The notes below the pieces were generated by a model that was not told the DNA's origin, searched no databases, and was given only the letters and a program-made list of their open reading frames with translations. Made by a program: the position numbers and the translations under genes. Positions 27,235-36,397 of a stretch of DNA of 64,000 nucleotides are shown here, piece after piece. Position 1 is the first letter of the stretch. Each line of letters opens with the position of its first letter. Source of the stretch: Nosema muscidifuracis (lineage: Eukaryota > Microsporidia > Nosematidae); the NCBI GenBank assembly GCA_028335825.1, contig JAIOKI010000014.1, positions 372,001 to 436,000 on the forward strand, written 5' to 3'.

Positions 27235-27596
27235 AATCTTCTGAATGATCTTATAATTTATATTAAATTAAATTATCTAATATGATATTTTTTTAAAGAT
27301 ATCTCTATATGATTGATAATAATAAAAGATATCGCTTTATGTTTGATATTTTTTTGAAGACGTTTCTTTATGTTTGATATTTAATAAATCATTTCCATAA
27401 AAAAACACCTTTCAAGAGATCATCTCCATAAGAAAATCATTCTCTATAAGAAATTATTCTTCAAATAAAATACACTCCTCTATAAGAAATTATTTTCTCT
27501 AAATAAAATACTCTCCTCTATGCTTGATTTTCTAAACAAAATATAATCAATGCATAAATTTATAAACATTTTAAAAAATAATTCTAAAACCCCAAC
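27235..27596. repeat. Spacer with diverged short repeats
   Basis: Copies of ATATTTTTTTAAAGATATC/TTTATGTTTGATATTT (27280-27385) and of CTCTATAAGAAATTATT (27430-27530). It includes the Pta1 promoter just before 27590. No gene. Confidence 0.6.
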
Positions 27597-29333
27597 ATGA
27601 ATGAAATAAAAAATAAATTATTAGGAACTCCTTTAGAAAGTAATCTTGCTTTATTATTCTTCTATTATCATCAGATGAACCCTATGGAAGTAATGTACTT
27701 TTGGAATAATATAATAAAACTCTTGAATGAAGATACTGTAGTTCTAGTATTAGGTTTTGTTCTGGATCTTCAAGACAGTTCTGTAGTCTTTCCAAGATAT
27801 GCCCAAAAATCTTTAAATTTTCATATTCATCAAGTTAACAAAAAGATTGCAAAATTACTTCCAAGACATTTTTCGTTTTATTTGAAAAATTTAAAATTAT
27901 TTAAATTTGCTAAAGAATCTAAAAATGTAGAAATTAAAGAAAAAGAATTTGATAGTCAAGCATATTTTTTAAATTATCTTTATGATCTACTAGTTAGAAC
28001 TCCTACTGTAGAAATAACAAATGCAATTGAAAATTATTATAATTTAGGTGTAGTTCAAAACATAGAAGTAGATTTAACAAAAAAATTATTAAACTCCATT
28101 CAAAAAATTGATACAAAATATAAAAATAAGTATATTAAATATATATGTAGTATTCTTAGTAACCCTAGTGATATAATAGAATATATTTATTATACATGTA
28201 ATGAAAAAGATTCTGAGTTAATCTTTGAATACATCTATCTATATAATAAACAGCTTTACACAGACATATTAAATGTAATTTATGATAATAGGAAATATTA
28301 TAGACTTGAAATTATTCAAACTTTGATAGATTTAGAGATTGAAAAATTTAATTTTAGGGATGATAATTTGGAGATAATAAAATATCTTCTTATAAATAAG
28401 CCAATATATTTAAATGAGATTTATGAAGTTTTAAATACAAAAATTAGTAAAAGAAATCTTGTAGGAATATTTATAGACAATTATGATATTCTTAAAGATT
28501 TTAAATTTAATTTTAATTTTGATGAATTAATAACGATCACAAGTAAAAAACCACAAGTTATTTATAATTTATATGAAATTATACAAACTGATGATCAAAG
28601 ACAAACTGTTTACAATTTATTTAAAACTTTAGATGAAGATTTAATAGTAAAATTTCTTGAAAAAAATAACGATCTTGATTTAATTTCCTATATTTTAACA
28701 AATAGACAACTTAAATTTAACCTTAAAGATTATATAGTAGAAAAACACAAGAATAATACCAGATTTGTATATAAATTATTTATTTATCTTGATAAATCAG
28801 AAGTACAGAGTCATATTGATAATTTATTAGTAGACAAAAAATCTTTAGAATATTTTTTATTAGTACTTAAACCTACCGATATACTTGTACATGCTCATGA
28901 AATGATAGATATATTAAAAGGAATGCGAATTATTGATTTATGTATAGCTTCACCTGGATTTAATGAGAATGATTTTATATTTACATTGAATATTGTTGCA
29001 GATTCTATGCCTCAATTAATTATTAGAACTTTAATACTTACTCTAAAAAAATATCCTCATCTTAAAAATTTTACAGTCAGTTATTTGTTTAAAATGATAA
29101 ACAAAAATGCTTTAAATAATCCGAAATTTAAGATTGGAATAATAAAATGTATGGAAATAATTGGATCAGCAGCTATTGATATTATAGCTAGTTTATCTGA
29201 GGAAAGAATGATTAATATATTAAAAAACAGTTCTGTTCTTAGAAAATTATCATGCGAAGCAGTATATAAACACGAAAATAGATTTAAGAAAGATCTCAAT
29301 GTATTAAGAAATGTAATAAGGAATAATTTTTAG
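27597..29333 (+). CDS. PTA1: Pta1/symplekin, cleavage-polyadenylation scaffold
   Basis: HEAT-repeat scaffold of the mRNA 3'-end processing complex. The 578-residue protein is helical throughout. The C-terminal third carries the symplekin domain: KPTDILVHAHEM, then IDLCIASPGFNENDF, MPQLIIRTLILTLKKYPHL, and the PKFKIGIIKCMEIIG helix, matching the family pattern L-P-x-L-x-M-R-T-x-x-x-x-x-x-x-x-P-x-L. CCCC at 27590-27593, three nt before the ATG. The last codons and stop are copied 65 bp downstream as a direct repeat, with no effect on the protein. Confidence 0.78.
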   Translation: MNEIKNKLLGTPLESNLALLFFYYHQMNPMEVMYFWNNIIKLLNEDTVVLVLGFVLDLQDSSVVFPRYAQKSLNFHIHQVNKKIAKLLPRHFSFYLKNLKLFKFAKESKNVEIKEKEFDSQAYFLNYLYDLLVRTPTVEITNAIENYYNLGVVQNIEVDLTKKLLNSIQKIDTKYKNKYIKYICSILSNPSDIIEYIYYTCNEKDSELIFEYIYLYNKQLYTDILNVIYDNRKYYRLEIIQTLIDLEIEKFNFRDDNLEIIKYLLINKPIYLNEIYEVLNTKISKRNLVGIFIDNYDILKDFKFNFNFDELITITSKKPQVIYNLYEIIQTDDQRQTVYNLFKTLDEDLIVKFLEKNNDLDLISYILTNRQLKFNLKDYIVEKHKNNTRFVYKLFIYLDKSEVQSHIDNLLVDKKSLEYFLLVLKPTDILVHAHEMIDILKGMRIIDLCIASPGFNENDFIFTLNIVADSMPQLIIRTLILTLKKYPHLKNFTVSYLFKMINKNALNNPKFKIGIIKCMEIIGSAAIDIIASLSEERMINILKNSSVLRKLSCEAVYKHENRFKKDLNVLRNVIRNNF

Positions 29334-29440
29334 ATCAATTAAAAGTAAGGCATTTTTAATTTATTTTTTATAGAATTATGATTAGGAATAATTTTTAGAT
29401 CAATTAAAAGTAAGGCATTTTAATTTTTATAAAAAATCTT
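29316..29440. repeat. 65-bp direct duplication covering the Pta1 stop codon
   Basis: GGAATAATTTTTAGATCAAT occurs at 29320 and again at 29385, continuing as AAAAGTAAGGCATTTT in both. The first copy contains the end of the Pta1 frame, so the duplication took coding DNA into the 3' spacer. Confidence 0.85.
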
Positions 29441-29640
29441 ATTTGCTTGAGAATTGAAATTTAAATATTTTACACCTTTAATTTAATGAATTAATAAATG
29501 TGATTTATCTATAAAGATCTTATTTGCTTAAGGATTTAAATTTAAATATTTTACACCTTTAATTTAATGAATTAATAAATTTGATTTATCTATAAAAATC
29601 TTATTTGCTTAAGGATTGAAATTTTAAGAGATAAAATATT
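29438..29640. repeat. 81-bp tandem repeat, two and a half copies
   Basis: CTTATTTGCTT recurs at 29438, 29519 and 29600; the unit includes TTTTACACCTTTAATTTAAT. It fills the spacer between convergent Pta1 and the arrestin gene. No gene. Confidence 0.85.
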
Positions 29641-29717
29641 ATAATGACGTCATAATTAATAAAATTATTTGAGATGAAGTTTTTTTTTTCATTTATAATA
29701 AAAATTTATTTTAAAAT

Positions 29718-30677
29718 TCAATTTAATACAAAAAACTTTTCTTCAAATCTCTCACCTTCTAAAACATCAATATTCTCTAAATCGGGTAATATATTCTTTT
29801 TTTTGACCACATGTAAATATTTCTTAATCCTTATAGGAGAGCTATTGGCAAATGACATATTAATAAACATAAGGATTTTTAGACTAAAAGAATCTTCATT
29901 GGCACAGGTAGGTGTATTAGAAGGAATTCTTAAGTTCATACTAAAATTCTTTTTATCCATTACAGCATTCCCACCTGCTACATATTTAGTTCTAATAAAA
30001 TTTAATTCAGGTGTTTGTACTGTCAACACTTCATACAAATTACATTCTACATTTTTTACCTGTTTACAAAGACTTTTTTTCATATGAATGTCTAAACATA
30101 ATTGGTCACCAGAAAAAAACACTTTTTTGTTTAAATAAAATCTAATAGTATAAGTCCTATAAAGAAGACACATTATAGTAGACATTTCTATTTTAGTCTG
30201 AAAATAATCAGTTTTATCTTGTGTTTCTACTATTTGTATCTCCTTATTAGTCAATAAAATGGGTTCATATGCACCAATTAAAAAAAGTGAACTCGTCAAA
30301 CAGTACGAATTTACGATATTAACAAGGTAGTCAAAATAAATTCCCTTAATTTCACTCGTTGAACTGTCTATATTTTTCAAACAAAATTTAAATGGGAAAA
30401 GATGTGCACCACTAGATATTTCTTCAGAAGACCCATTCGAGTTATACAATTCAAAATCATAAGAATATTCTATATTCTTCTTCGATAATCTCACTCCTTT
30501 TGGCCCACCTGGACTTTCTATCTTACACACATCTATTGCTCTATTTTTTGTAAAATTTAAACATATTTTTCTAATATTAAGAGGTACACGTGACTTTACG
30601 GATACATGGCCTGTTATAAAATCGTCAGATTCATATAAATCTTTGTCTAGTACAATTTTTAGACTGGTATCGTCCAT
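29718..30677 (-). CDS. Arrestin-domain protein
   Basis: A 319-residue two-lobed beta-sandwich protein. The arrestin N domain spans about 5-150: LYESDDFITGHVSVKSRVPLNIRKICLNF split as DDFITGHVSV and LNIRKICLNF, then LFPFKFCLKN and IYFDYLVNIV, the order P-F-x-F-x-L...Y-x-V typical of the fold. The arrestin C domain is about 165-300 (FFSGDQLCLDIHM ... FSMNLRIPSNTPTC). No PY motif, so a ubiquitin-ligase adaptor role like fungal ART proteins is not evident; a Vps26-like or signalling adaptor role is possible. No CCC/GGG run before the ATG. Base use is a little richer in G+C than neighbours. Confidence 0.75.
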   Translation of the reverse strand: MDDTSLKIVLDKDLYESDDFITGHVSVKSRVPLNIRKICLNFTKNRAIDVCKIESPGGPKGVRLSKKNIEYSYDFELYNSNGSSEEISSGAHLFPFKFCLKNIDSSTSEIKGIYFDYLVNIVNSYCLTSSLFLIGAYEPILLTNKEIQIVETQDKTDYFQTKIEMSTIMCLLYRTYTIRFYLNKKVFFSGDQLCLDIHMKKSLCKQVKNVECNLYEVLTVQTPELNFIRTKYVAGGNAVMDKKNFSMNLRIPSNTPTCANEDSFSLKILMFINMSFANSSPIRIKKYLHVVKKKNILPDLENIDVLEGERFEEKFFVLN

Positions 30678-30752
30678 AACTCCTTAAAATTTTTTTTTAA
30701 TAAGTTTTTTTCTCCTTTAAATTAAAAAATAATTGGAGATACAAAGAATATT

Positions 30753-31457
30753 TTAATGTAAAAATTGATCAATTTGTTCAGGTGTGAGTACTTTTGTTCC
30801 TTCTTTAGTTATAGCTGTTACTTCTACATTATAATTTGATATTTTTTCTTTCATTACTCTTGACAACATGTCTAAAATATTTCTTATTGCTGTATTTATA
30901 TCAACATTTGGGTCATATTCTTGTTCAAGCATATTTTCTACAACTTCTCCACCTGATCCTATAGCCTTTGCTTGGTACTCTAAATATGAACCAGATGGAT
31001 CTAAACTGAATAATCTTGGTTCAGTATCGTAACCAATTATAAGTAGAGATACTCCAAATGGTCTACTAAATATCTTCTGAGAGCTTTCCTTTTTATCGAA
31101 ATTCAAACTTAAATCAGCTAAATTTTCAAGCAATCTTTCTATTTTACAATTCTCATCGTACAAGTGTTCATGATTTATAGCAAAATCCCTCGACTTATCT
31201 ACGATAGTCTTTACATCTCCTGATATTCCTGAAAATCCTAAAGAAATATGATCATAAATCTTAAAATGTTTTTTCACACTACTTGGATTCTGTAACTTAG
31301 AAATTATTTTCTTCTCTGATGCTAGTATAACATATTCTTTTGTTTTTATTCCTATAGTAGTTGTTCCTAAATTCATAGCTTTCATTGCATATTCTACTTG
31401 GTACAATCTTCCTTCAGCACTGTATGTGTTAGGATTTTGTCTAGAAACACTTGACAT
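30753..31457 (-). CDS. PUP2: 20S proteasome subunit alpha5 (Pup2/PSMA5 type)
   Basis: Outer-ring 20S alpha subunit. A 234-residue protein with the N-terminal alpha signature YSAEGRLYQVEYAM. Assignment to alpha5 comes from the LQNPSSVKKHFKI block (yeast MEPSSIEKIVEI), LADLSLNF, SRPFGVSLLIIGYD, LFSLDPSGSYLEYQAKAIGS and the VMKEKISNYNVEV end, all matching Pup2 order and spacing. CCC at 31463-31465, five nt before the ATG. A second proteasome alpha subunit (alpha3) lies 21 kb away on the same strand; both look intact. Confidence 0.9.
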   Translation of the reverse strand: MSSVSRQNPNTYSAEGRLYQVEYAMKAMNLGTTTIGIKTKEYVILASEKKIISKLQNPSSVKKHFKIYDHISLGFSGISGDVKTIVDKSRDFAINHEHLYDENCKIERLLENLADLSLNFDKKESSQKIFSRPFGVSLLIIGYDTEPRLFSLDPSGSYLEYQAKAIGSGGEVVENMLEQEYDPNVDINTAIRNILDMLSRVMKEKISNYNVEVTAITKEGTKVLTPEQIDQFLH

Positions 31458-31501
31458 TATAAGGGTCTAAAATATTTTAGATTTACTATACGAATTAATG
31501 G

Positions 31502-31640
31502 AATGTAAAATTGTAAAGTATCATTATCTATAATGTAAAATTGTAAAGTATCATTTGCTATAATGTAAAATTGTAAAGTATCATTATCTATAATTTAAAA
31601 TTGTAAAGTATCATTAGCTATAATGTAAAATGATAAAGTT
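31502..31640. repeat. 30-bp tandem repeat, about 4.7 copies
   Basis: AATGTAAAATTGTAAAGTAT begins copies at 31502, 31532, 31562 and (as AATTTAAAAT) 31592, with a partial fifth at 31622. It occupies the upstream side of the alpha5 gene, 45 nt from the start codon, so it may lie in its promoter. Confidence 0.9.
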
Positions 31641-31757
31641 ATTTTTAATTTTAAAGAATTAATGAAACAGTTGAAATACCATAAAAACCTTATTATTGTT
31701 TGCATAAATTTCTAACAGAACGGTCAATAAATAAAATTTTTAAATTTTTTATTGAAA

Positions 31758-32993
31758 TTATTTGTACAAATATTCCACTCTATTATATATTGAAGGATGC
31801 ATAGCATACAAAGCATTGTACAGCCATGTTGGTTTTATATATGAGGATTCATTTACAGATATCATAAAAAGAGAATTAGCCAATTCTTCAGCAAATCCTG
31901 ATTCCTTAGCAAGAAAATCAGCTGCAATTTCAGCCCTTTGTGATGACATTTTATAAAATATCAACATCCAGTCACGCAAAGAAATGAAGTAAACAATTGA
32001 CAGAAGAATAAAAATAGAATCTTTTGCAACATTTTCACATTTAAAAGAGTGGGATGCTTGGTTATGTAGAAATAAAATAATTAGCAATTCGAAATAATAA
32101 ATCGAAAAATAAATGGTTAACTTTTTTAGAAGACTGTGGTCTACCGCATGTCCTATTTCGTGAAGTAGAACTGAATCCTTTTGATCTTCAGGTAATTTAT
32201 CGAAATCTCCGTATATTTCTATTCTTGCATCATTTTCTACTCCTACCAAAGCTGCATTTGTTTCTTTAGTAGGGTCTGTGTCTTTAAATACTTTATCTTC
32301 TAATTGAGTTTCTTCTAATTTTTCTTGTACTGATTCTGAAAATGAATCAGCAGGAATCTTCTTAAGTTTCGAAGAGAAATCATCTTCAATAAATATTTCA
32401 TAGAAATTTTTCAATATCAAAGTAATATAAAATGCTAAAATAAGCTGAGCTCCAAATTTTCTCAAAAGAATGAATAATCCAATAACCACTATAGGACATA
32501 ATATTGAATATAAAATTAAATACATTCCTATCTTAGGTATAATAGATAGGTCACTTATTTTAAGATATTTATCAAGATAATCATCTAAATATAATGTAAG
32601 AAATAGAAATACAAATATATTTGTAAAAGCCACTTGTTCTTTTGAAATGTTTCCTAATGTTTTAAAATATAAATTAATAGGTTTCTTACACAGATTATAT
32701 ATCCACAATCTGGTAGTATCAAATAAAATAAGAAATCCAATAAAAGTGTACAAACTGGTTATTAATAACTTATCTTTTAAAGTTGATATTCTAGAATTAC
32801 AAGCATTTAACATGCTATTCTTATATTTCTTTTCTTCAGAAGCTAATTTATAAGTAGCTGAATCTTTTGGCACACCAAGCTCTTCATTGTTTAAATCTGT
32901 TCTAAAAAGTATTAGAGATACTCCTTCGTATAGAAGTATTGTGATTGTTATGCCAAAGGCTATATAAAAAACAGCCGTTACTTTGTTTTTCAT
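31758..32993 (-). CDS. STE24: CAAX prenyl protease Ste24 (M48 metalloprotease)
   Basis: ER membrane zinc protease removing the CAAX tripeptide from prenylated proteins and clearing clogged translocons. The 411-residue protein has seven or so membrane segments, the zinc motif HEIGH at about residues 278-282, the third ligand glutamate at about 355 in SQRAEIAADFLA, and the conserved AMHPSIYNRVEYL end. Length fits yeast Ste24 (453). The open frame extends 20 codons further to a TTG; the first in-frame ATG is at 32993 and is chosen. No CCC/GGG run is near it. The gene upstream side faces an unusually long 1.3-kb spacer. Confidence 0.92.
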   Translation of the reverse strand: MKNKVTAVFYIAFGITITILLYEGVSLILFRTDLNNEELGVPKDSATYKLASEEKKYKNSMLNACNSRISTLKDKLLITSLYTFIGFLILFDTTRLWIYNLCKKPINLYFKTLGNISKEQVAFTNIFVFLFLTLYLDDYLDKYLKISDLSIIPKIGMYLILYSILCPIVVIGLFILLRKFGAQLILAFYITLILKNFYEIFIEDDFSSKLKKIPADSFSESVQEKLEETQLEDKVFKDTDPTKETNAALVGVENDARIEIYGDFDKLPEDQKDSVLLHEIGHAVDHSLLKKLTIYFSIYYFELLIILFLHNQASHSFKCENVAKDSIFILLSIVYFISLRDWMLIFYKMSSQRAEIAADFLAKESGFAEELANSLFMISVNESSYIKPTWLYNALYAMHPSIYNRVEYLYK

Positions 32994-34297
32994 GTTTTTA
33001 ATATTTTTAGTGAATAAAAAGTTATAAAATAGATTTGTTACATTGACAACCAATTAAATTATAAAACAAAAAAAAGGATAATTTAAGAAAATAACTCCTT
33101 AACGAAAGTTAAAGGGATTTCTCTATAAATTAAAAAAAAATTAGTAAAACATAAATCAATTTTTTTGATTAAGTTACGAAATTATAAAAAAATTATTATG
33201 ATTAATTAATTAATTTAAGATAATAATTATACCATTAAATCAATTATTTTCAATAAGACAATTTGTCACTGAATTGTACCATGATTAATTTTGCATGAAT
33301 GTATTAATATAGTCTTGTTTATTCAACACGTAATTGGTTATTTTTTGTTGATTAATAATTTAATATAGATATGATCATAGTGAGGGGTAGAGAAAATAAA
33401 AGAATTAGTAATAATAAATTATGGATTAAATAATATATTCTGAGCACCATTGAAGTTTGGTGTTTCATTCGCTTCATACAAATAATTTAAGTTAGATTAA
33501 TTAAAATAATATTTAATTTAGTTTTATTATTTTCAAAGACATTTATTAGATTAATTTTAAATGACATTTATTTGATTAGTTTAAAACAGCAATAATATCA
33601 TTTAATTAATTCAGAAAAACAATCAATTTTGGTTTGTTTATATTAATATAATTAAATTTAAAGTACAAGGTAGTCGGTCACTATTCTTACCATCATAAAT
33701 ATAGAATTTACTAATGCATTTTGATTGATCAACTACAAATATTATAAAGAAATTCTTTATGATGTTAAATTCTGTATCGAACGACTTAAATTTATCTTTT
33801 AAACCTTACAAACTTATTAAGATTTCTGTTTTTTCAAAAAAAATTATGAATTACAGAATAGGAAAAAATAAATTAATTCTTTAACATATGATCAATATTT
33901 TTATAAAAGAATATGATAGTTTTAAATAAATTTGAAATCTAGAAATATGTTTCAACATATTCTTAGATATAATAATATATAAGTTATTTTATTATTAGAT
34001 TAATTATTGATATTTAATTTAATAAATTGAGCTTGATTTACAATTATTATTTATAAAATAACCCTTGTTTGATTTAGACAAGAATAGATCAATAGAATTT
34101 TTAATTATATAAATTATTTACTGAAATGTAAAAAAAGGTGTCTTATCATATAATGAACATTTTTAAAGTTAGAAGAATTTATTTTTATGAACTTTAATTT
34201 TCTATAAAGCATATTGTTCTAAATATATCGTTAGAAATTTATGCAGATTTTACTAATAAGAAATACTATATTGGTAAATTTTTTAAAACCCTTCACT
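32994..34297. other. 1.3-kb divergent spacer, possible structured RNA
   Basis: Unusually long for the gene-dense half. Most is A+T-rich, but two islands stand out: 33380-33480 (contains GAGGGGTAGAG and GAGCACCATTGAAGTTTGGTG, whose CACCA/TGGTG ends can pair) and 33668-33695 (AAGGTAGTCGGTCACTATTC). Neither has a coding frame. A non-coding RNA gene (for example RNase P, SRP or snRNA) is conceivable, but no diagnostic box was recognised. Confidence 0.3.
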
Positions 34298-34798
34298 ATG
34301 AAATGCTTGTTTAACAAAATAGAAATTATATCTTCATCTGTACTTGGTAAAAAAGATAAGAAGACTATAAATAAAATTTGTGGTAAAGAATTATTGCAAA
34401 AATCTAATGATTACAATCTTGTTAAATTAAAAAATAGAGCCAGTTTAGTTTTGGAAAATAATAAGGCTATACTATTCTATTTTAATAACAAATACATCCC
34501 TACAATAAAAACTCTTGAAGAAAGTACTATGGACCTACCTATTATATATTTAGATGAAGGTGCTACTGGTCCAATACAAAGGGGAGCTAATGTAATGGCA
34601 CCTGGCATATTTAAATATATAAATCTGTGTAAAGGAGATTTTAAGACTAACGATGTAGTGTGTGTATCGATAATTGAAAAAGGAATATTGGCAGTTGGTA
34701 TGGCTTTATTAGATAAAAAAAGTTTTAATAAAAATACAACAGGAGAGGCAATAACCATTTTACACATTAATAATGATGATTTGTTCAATAAATATTAA
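34298..34798 (+). CDS. TMA20: Tma20/MCT-1 PUA-domain translation protein
   Basis: Ribosome-associated factor that, with Tma22/DENR, recycles 40S subunits and aids re-initiation. The 166-residue protein matches the family in length (yeast 181): an N-terminal pre-PUA domain (LFNKIEIISSSVLGKKDKK split by a helix) and a PUA domain at about 78-155 with YLDEGATGPIQRGANVMAPG, VVCVSIIEKGILAVGMAL and TTGEAITILHINNDDLF. The frame opens 19 codons earlier, but CCC at 34289-34291, six nt before the ATG at 34298, fixes the start. Ends 38 bp from the convergent eIF2B-gamma gene. Confidence 0.87.
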   Translation: MKCLFNKIEIISSSVLGKKDKKTINKICGKELLQKSNDYNLVKLKNRASLVLENNKAILFYFNNKYIPTIKTLEESTMDLPIIYLDEGATGPIQRGANVMAPGIFKYINLCKGDFKTNDVVCVSIIEKGILAVGMALLDKKSFNKNTTGEAITILHINNDDLFNKY

Positions 34799-34836
34799 TT
34801 AAAAATATTTTGTTTATTATTATCAAAATTTGTTCT

Positions 34837-35931
34837 TTAGTTACAACTAAATGTATTATTCTCAGTTGTAACACTTTTTACGAATACATAAGACGGAGAT
34901 ATAGTACACTTCACTAATTTAGTATTATCAGGTATAATTACATTATTACCTATAAGACATTTTTCAATAACACAGTTCTCTCCTATAACAACATTATTCA
35001 TAATTATTGATGAAAGTATTTGTGATTTATTGCCTATAATACAATTATTTCCTAATATAGAATTCACTACTATAGCATCCCCACACATTAAATCATCTCC
35101 AATAAGATTTTTAATATCTTCCAGCTTATTTTTTTTAATGAACTGCTTAAGTAGTTTATGATTTTCTTTTGTATATATCAACTGATCTGAATCTGAATGA
35201 ATTTTCATTTTTACAAGTTTAAGTATGTCTATATAAGATGAAGTATCTCTAATTTGATATGTATATGTATTCATAGAATTAAAGATTCTTACAGGACAGG
35301 TATTTTTAAGTCTTTCTACTATTTTAGGCAATAGATTCGATTTAAAGCTGAACATATCTGAATCTAATAAATTATAAACATCTTTTTTAAACATGTAAAA
35401 TTGTACTGAATCAAATTCTTTGGTTATAGTCACTCGATCCTTCAAAAATAATTCATTAGGTAGAATAAAATTCTCTTCTCTATTGTAATACAACAAATCT
35501 TGATTTCTAAATCCTATAGTAGCCCCATTTTCTCCTTGACTTAGTATGGTCAGAAATCGAGATTCATTATTTATAAAATCATCTGCTATAGTTCTAATAT
35601 CACAATTACTGACAAGATCTCCTTTGGTTACGATAATATTTTGAGTTTGTATACGTTTCTCTAATTTAATTAATTGTTGAACTGACCCATCAAAATAATC
35701 AATTCCTATTATTTCTACAGGTATGTTTACAAGATTTATTAGATGAGTAATATGATGAACATCTTTTTGAAGAATGACTATGTAAACCTTTTCGCTAACA
35801 GGTTGAAGAAATTTGATATTTAAGAGTAGAAGTTCTGTGTTTATAATAGGAAGATTTGTTATTTTCAACGATGAGTTTGTAATAGGAAAAAGATTCGTAC
35901 CCGGTCCAATTAAAATAATAGATTCGAACAT
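34837..35931 (-). CDS. GCD1: eIF2B gamma subunit (Gcd1/EIF2B3)
   Basis: Regulatory-core partner in the guanine nucleotide exchange factor for eIF2. The 364-residue protein has an N-terminal nucleotidyltransferase-like domain (about 1-220: ILIGPGTNLFPIT, ITNLPIINTELLLLNI, VTKGDLVSNCDI) and a C-terminal left-handed beta-helix of hexapeptide repeats (about 275-355: IVVNSILGNNCIIGNKSQI, then VVIGENCVIEKCLIGNNVII). This order fits gamma rather than epsilon, which would add a W2/HEAT domain. The CCC run touches the ATG (CCCATG, 35929-35934 region), an extremely short leader. Confidence 0.8.
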   Translation of the reverse strand: MFESIILIGPGTNLFPITNSSLKITNLPIINTELLLLNIKFLQPVSEKVYIVILQKDVHHITHLINLVNIPVEIIGIDYFDGSVQQLIKLEKRIQTQNIIVTKGDLVSNCDIRTIADDFINNESRFLTILSQGENGATIGFRNQDLLYYNREENFILPNELFLKDRVTITKEFDSVQFYMFKKDVYNLLDSDMFSFKSNLLPKIVERLKNTCPVRIFNSMNTYTYQIRDTSSYIDILKLVKMKIHSDSDQLIYTKENHKLLKQFIKKNKLEDIKNLIGDDLMCGDAIVVNSILGNNCIIGNKSQILSSIIMNNVVIGENCVIEKCLIGNNVIIPDNTKLVKCTISPSYVFVKSVTTENNTFSCN

Positions 35932-35995
35932 GGGTTCATTTTTTTAAAAAAAATTATAAGTTAAACAAGTTTCTTATTGGACTTTTAAAAAAAAT

Positions 35996-36397
35996 CTAAT
36001 TTATTACACTTCTAATACTTAAGTTATGCAAAGCAAACTCAACTCTTTTAGATGAAGTATCATCTTTATGTGAATTATCGTCGGTAATAAGTTTATTAAA
36101 AAACTGTAAATTTACTTCAGTATATGTTTTTCTATAAGCATAACACAAATTGATTTGTTTATATTTAGGTAACAAATCTATACATTCTGAAACAAATTCA
36201 TATTTTTTTAATTTATATCCAAGACGTATCAGTGACAGAATCTTCTTAATTTCCATTACACATATATCTTGTTTTCTAATGTTTAATAAGAGATCTATAT
36301 TTGTACTTTTTAATATTTTTTCATTATTATTATATAAGCCTATTAAGGTCTTTCTTGATAACCTTGGTAGAAGATGGTAAAGAATATCTGAGTTCAT
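35996..36397 (-). CDS. Hypothetical helical protein, 133 aa
   Basis: Not recognised. The protein is alpha-helical with several Leu/Ile-rich amphipathic segments (LYHLLPRLSRKTLIGLYNN, ICVMEIKKILSLIRLGYKL, YEFVSECIDLLPKYKQINL) and a charged C-terminal part (DDNSHKDDTSSKR). No signal peptide, membrane helix or Cys motif. It lies 64 bp upstream of eIF2B-gamma on the same strand and closes the gene-dense block. There is no CCC/GGG run before the ATG. Coding is supported by length, codon pattern and position only. Confidence 0.6.
   Translation of the reverse strand: MNSDILYHLLPRLSRKTLIGLYNNNEKILKSTNIDLLLNIRKQDICVMEIKKILSLIRLGYKLKKYEFVSECIDLLPKYKQINLCYAYRKTYTEVNLQFFNKLITDDNSHKDDTSSKRVEFALHNLSIRSVIN

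Noticed and set aside
33340-33390. Minus-strand CCCC and ATG near 33374
   Set aside because: It encodes only eight codons before a stop; not a gene.
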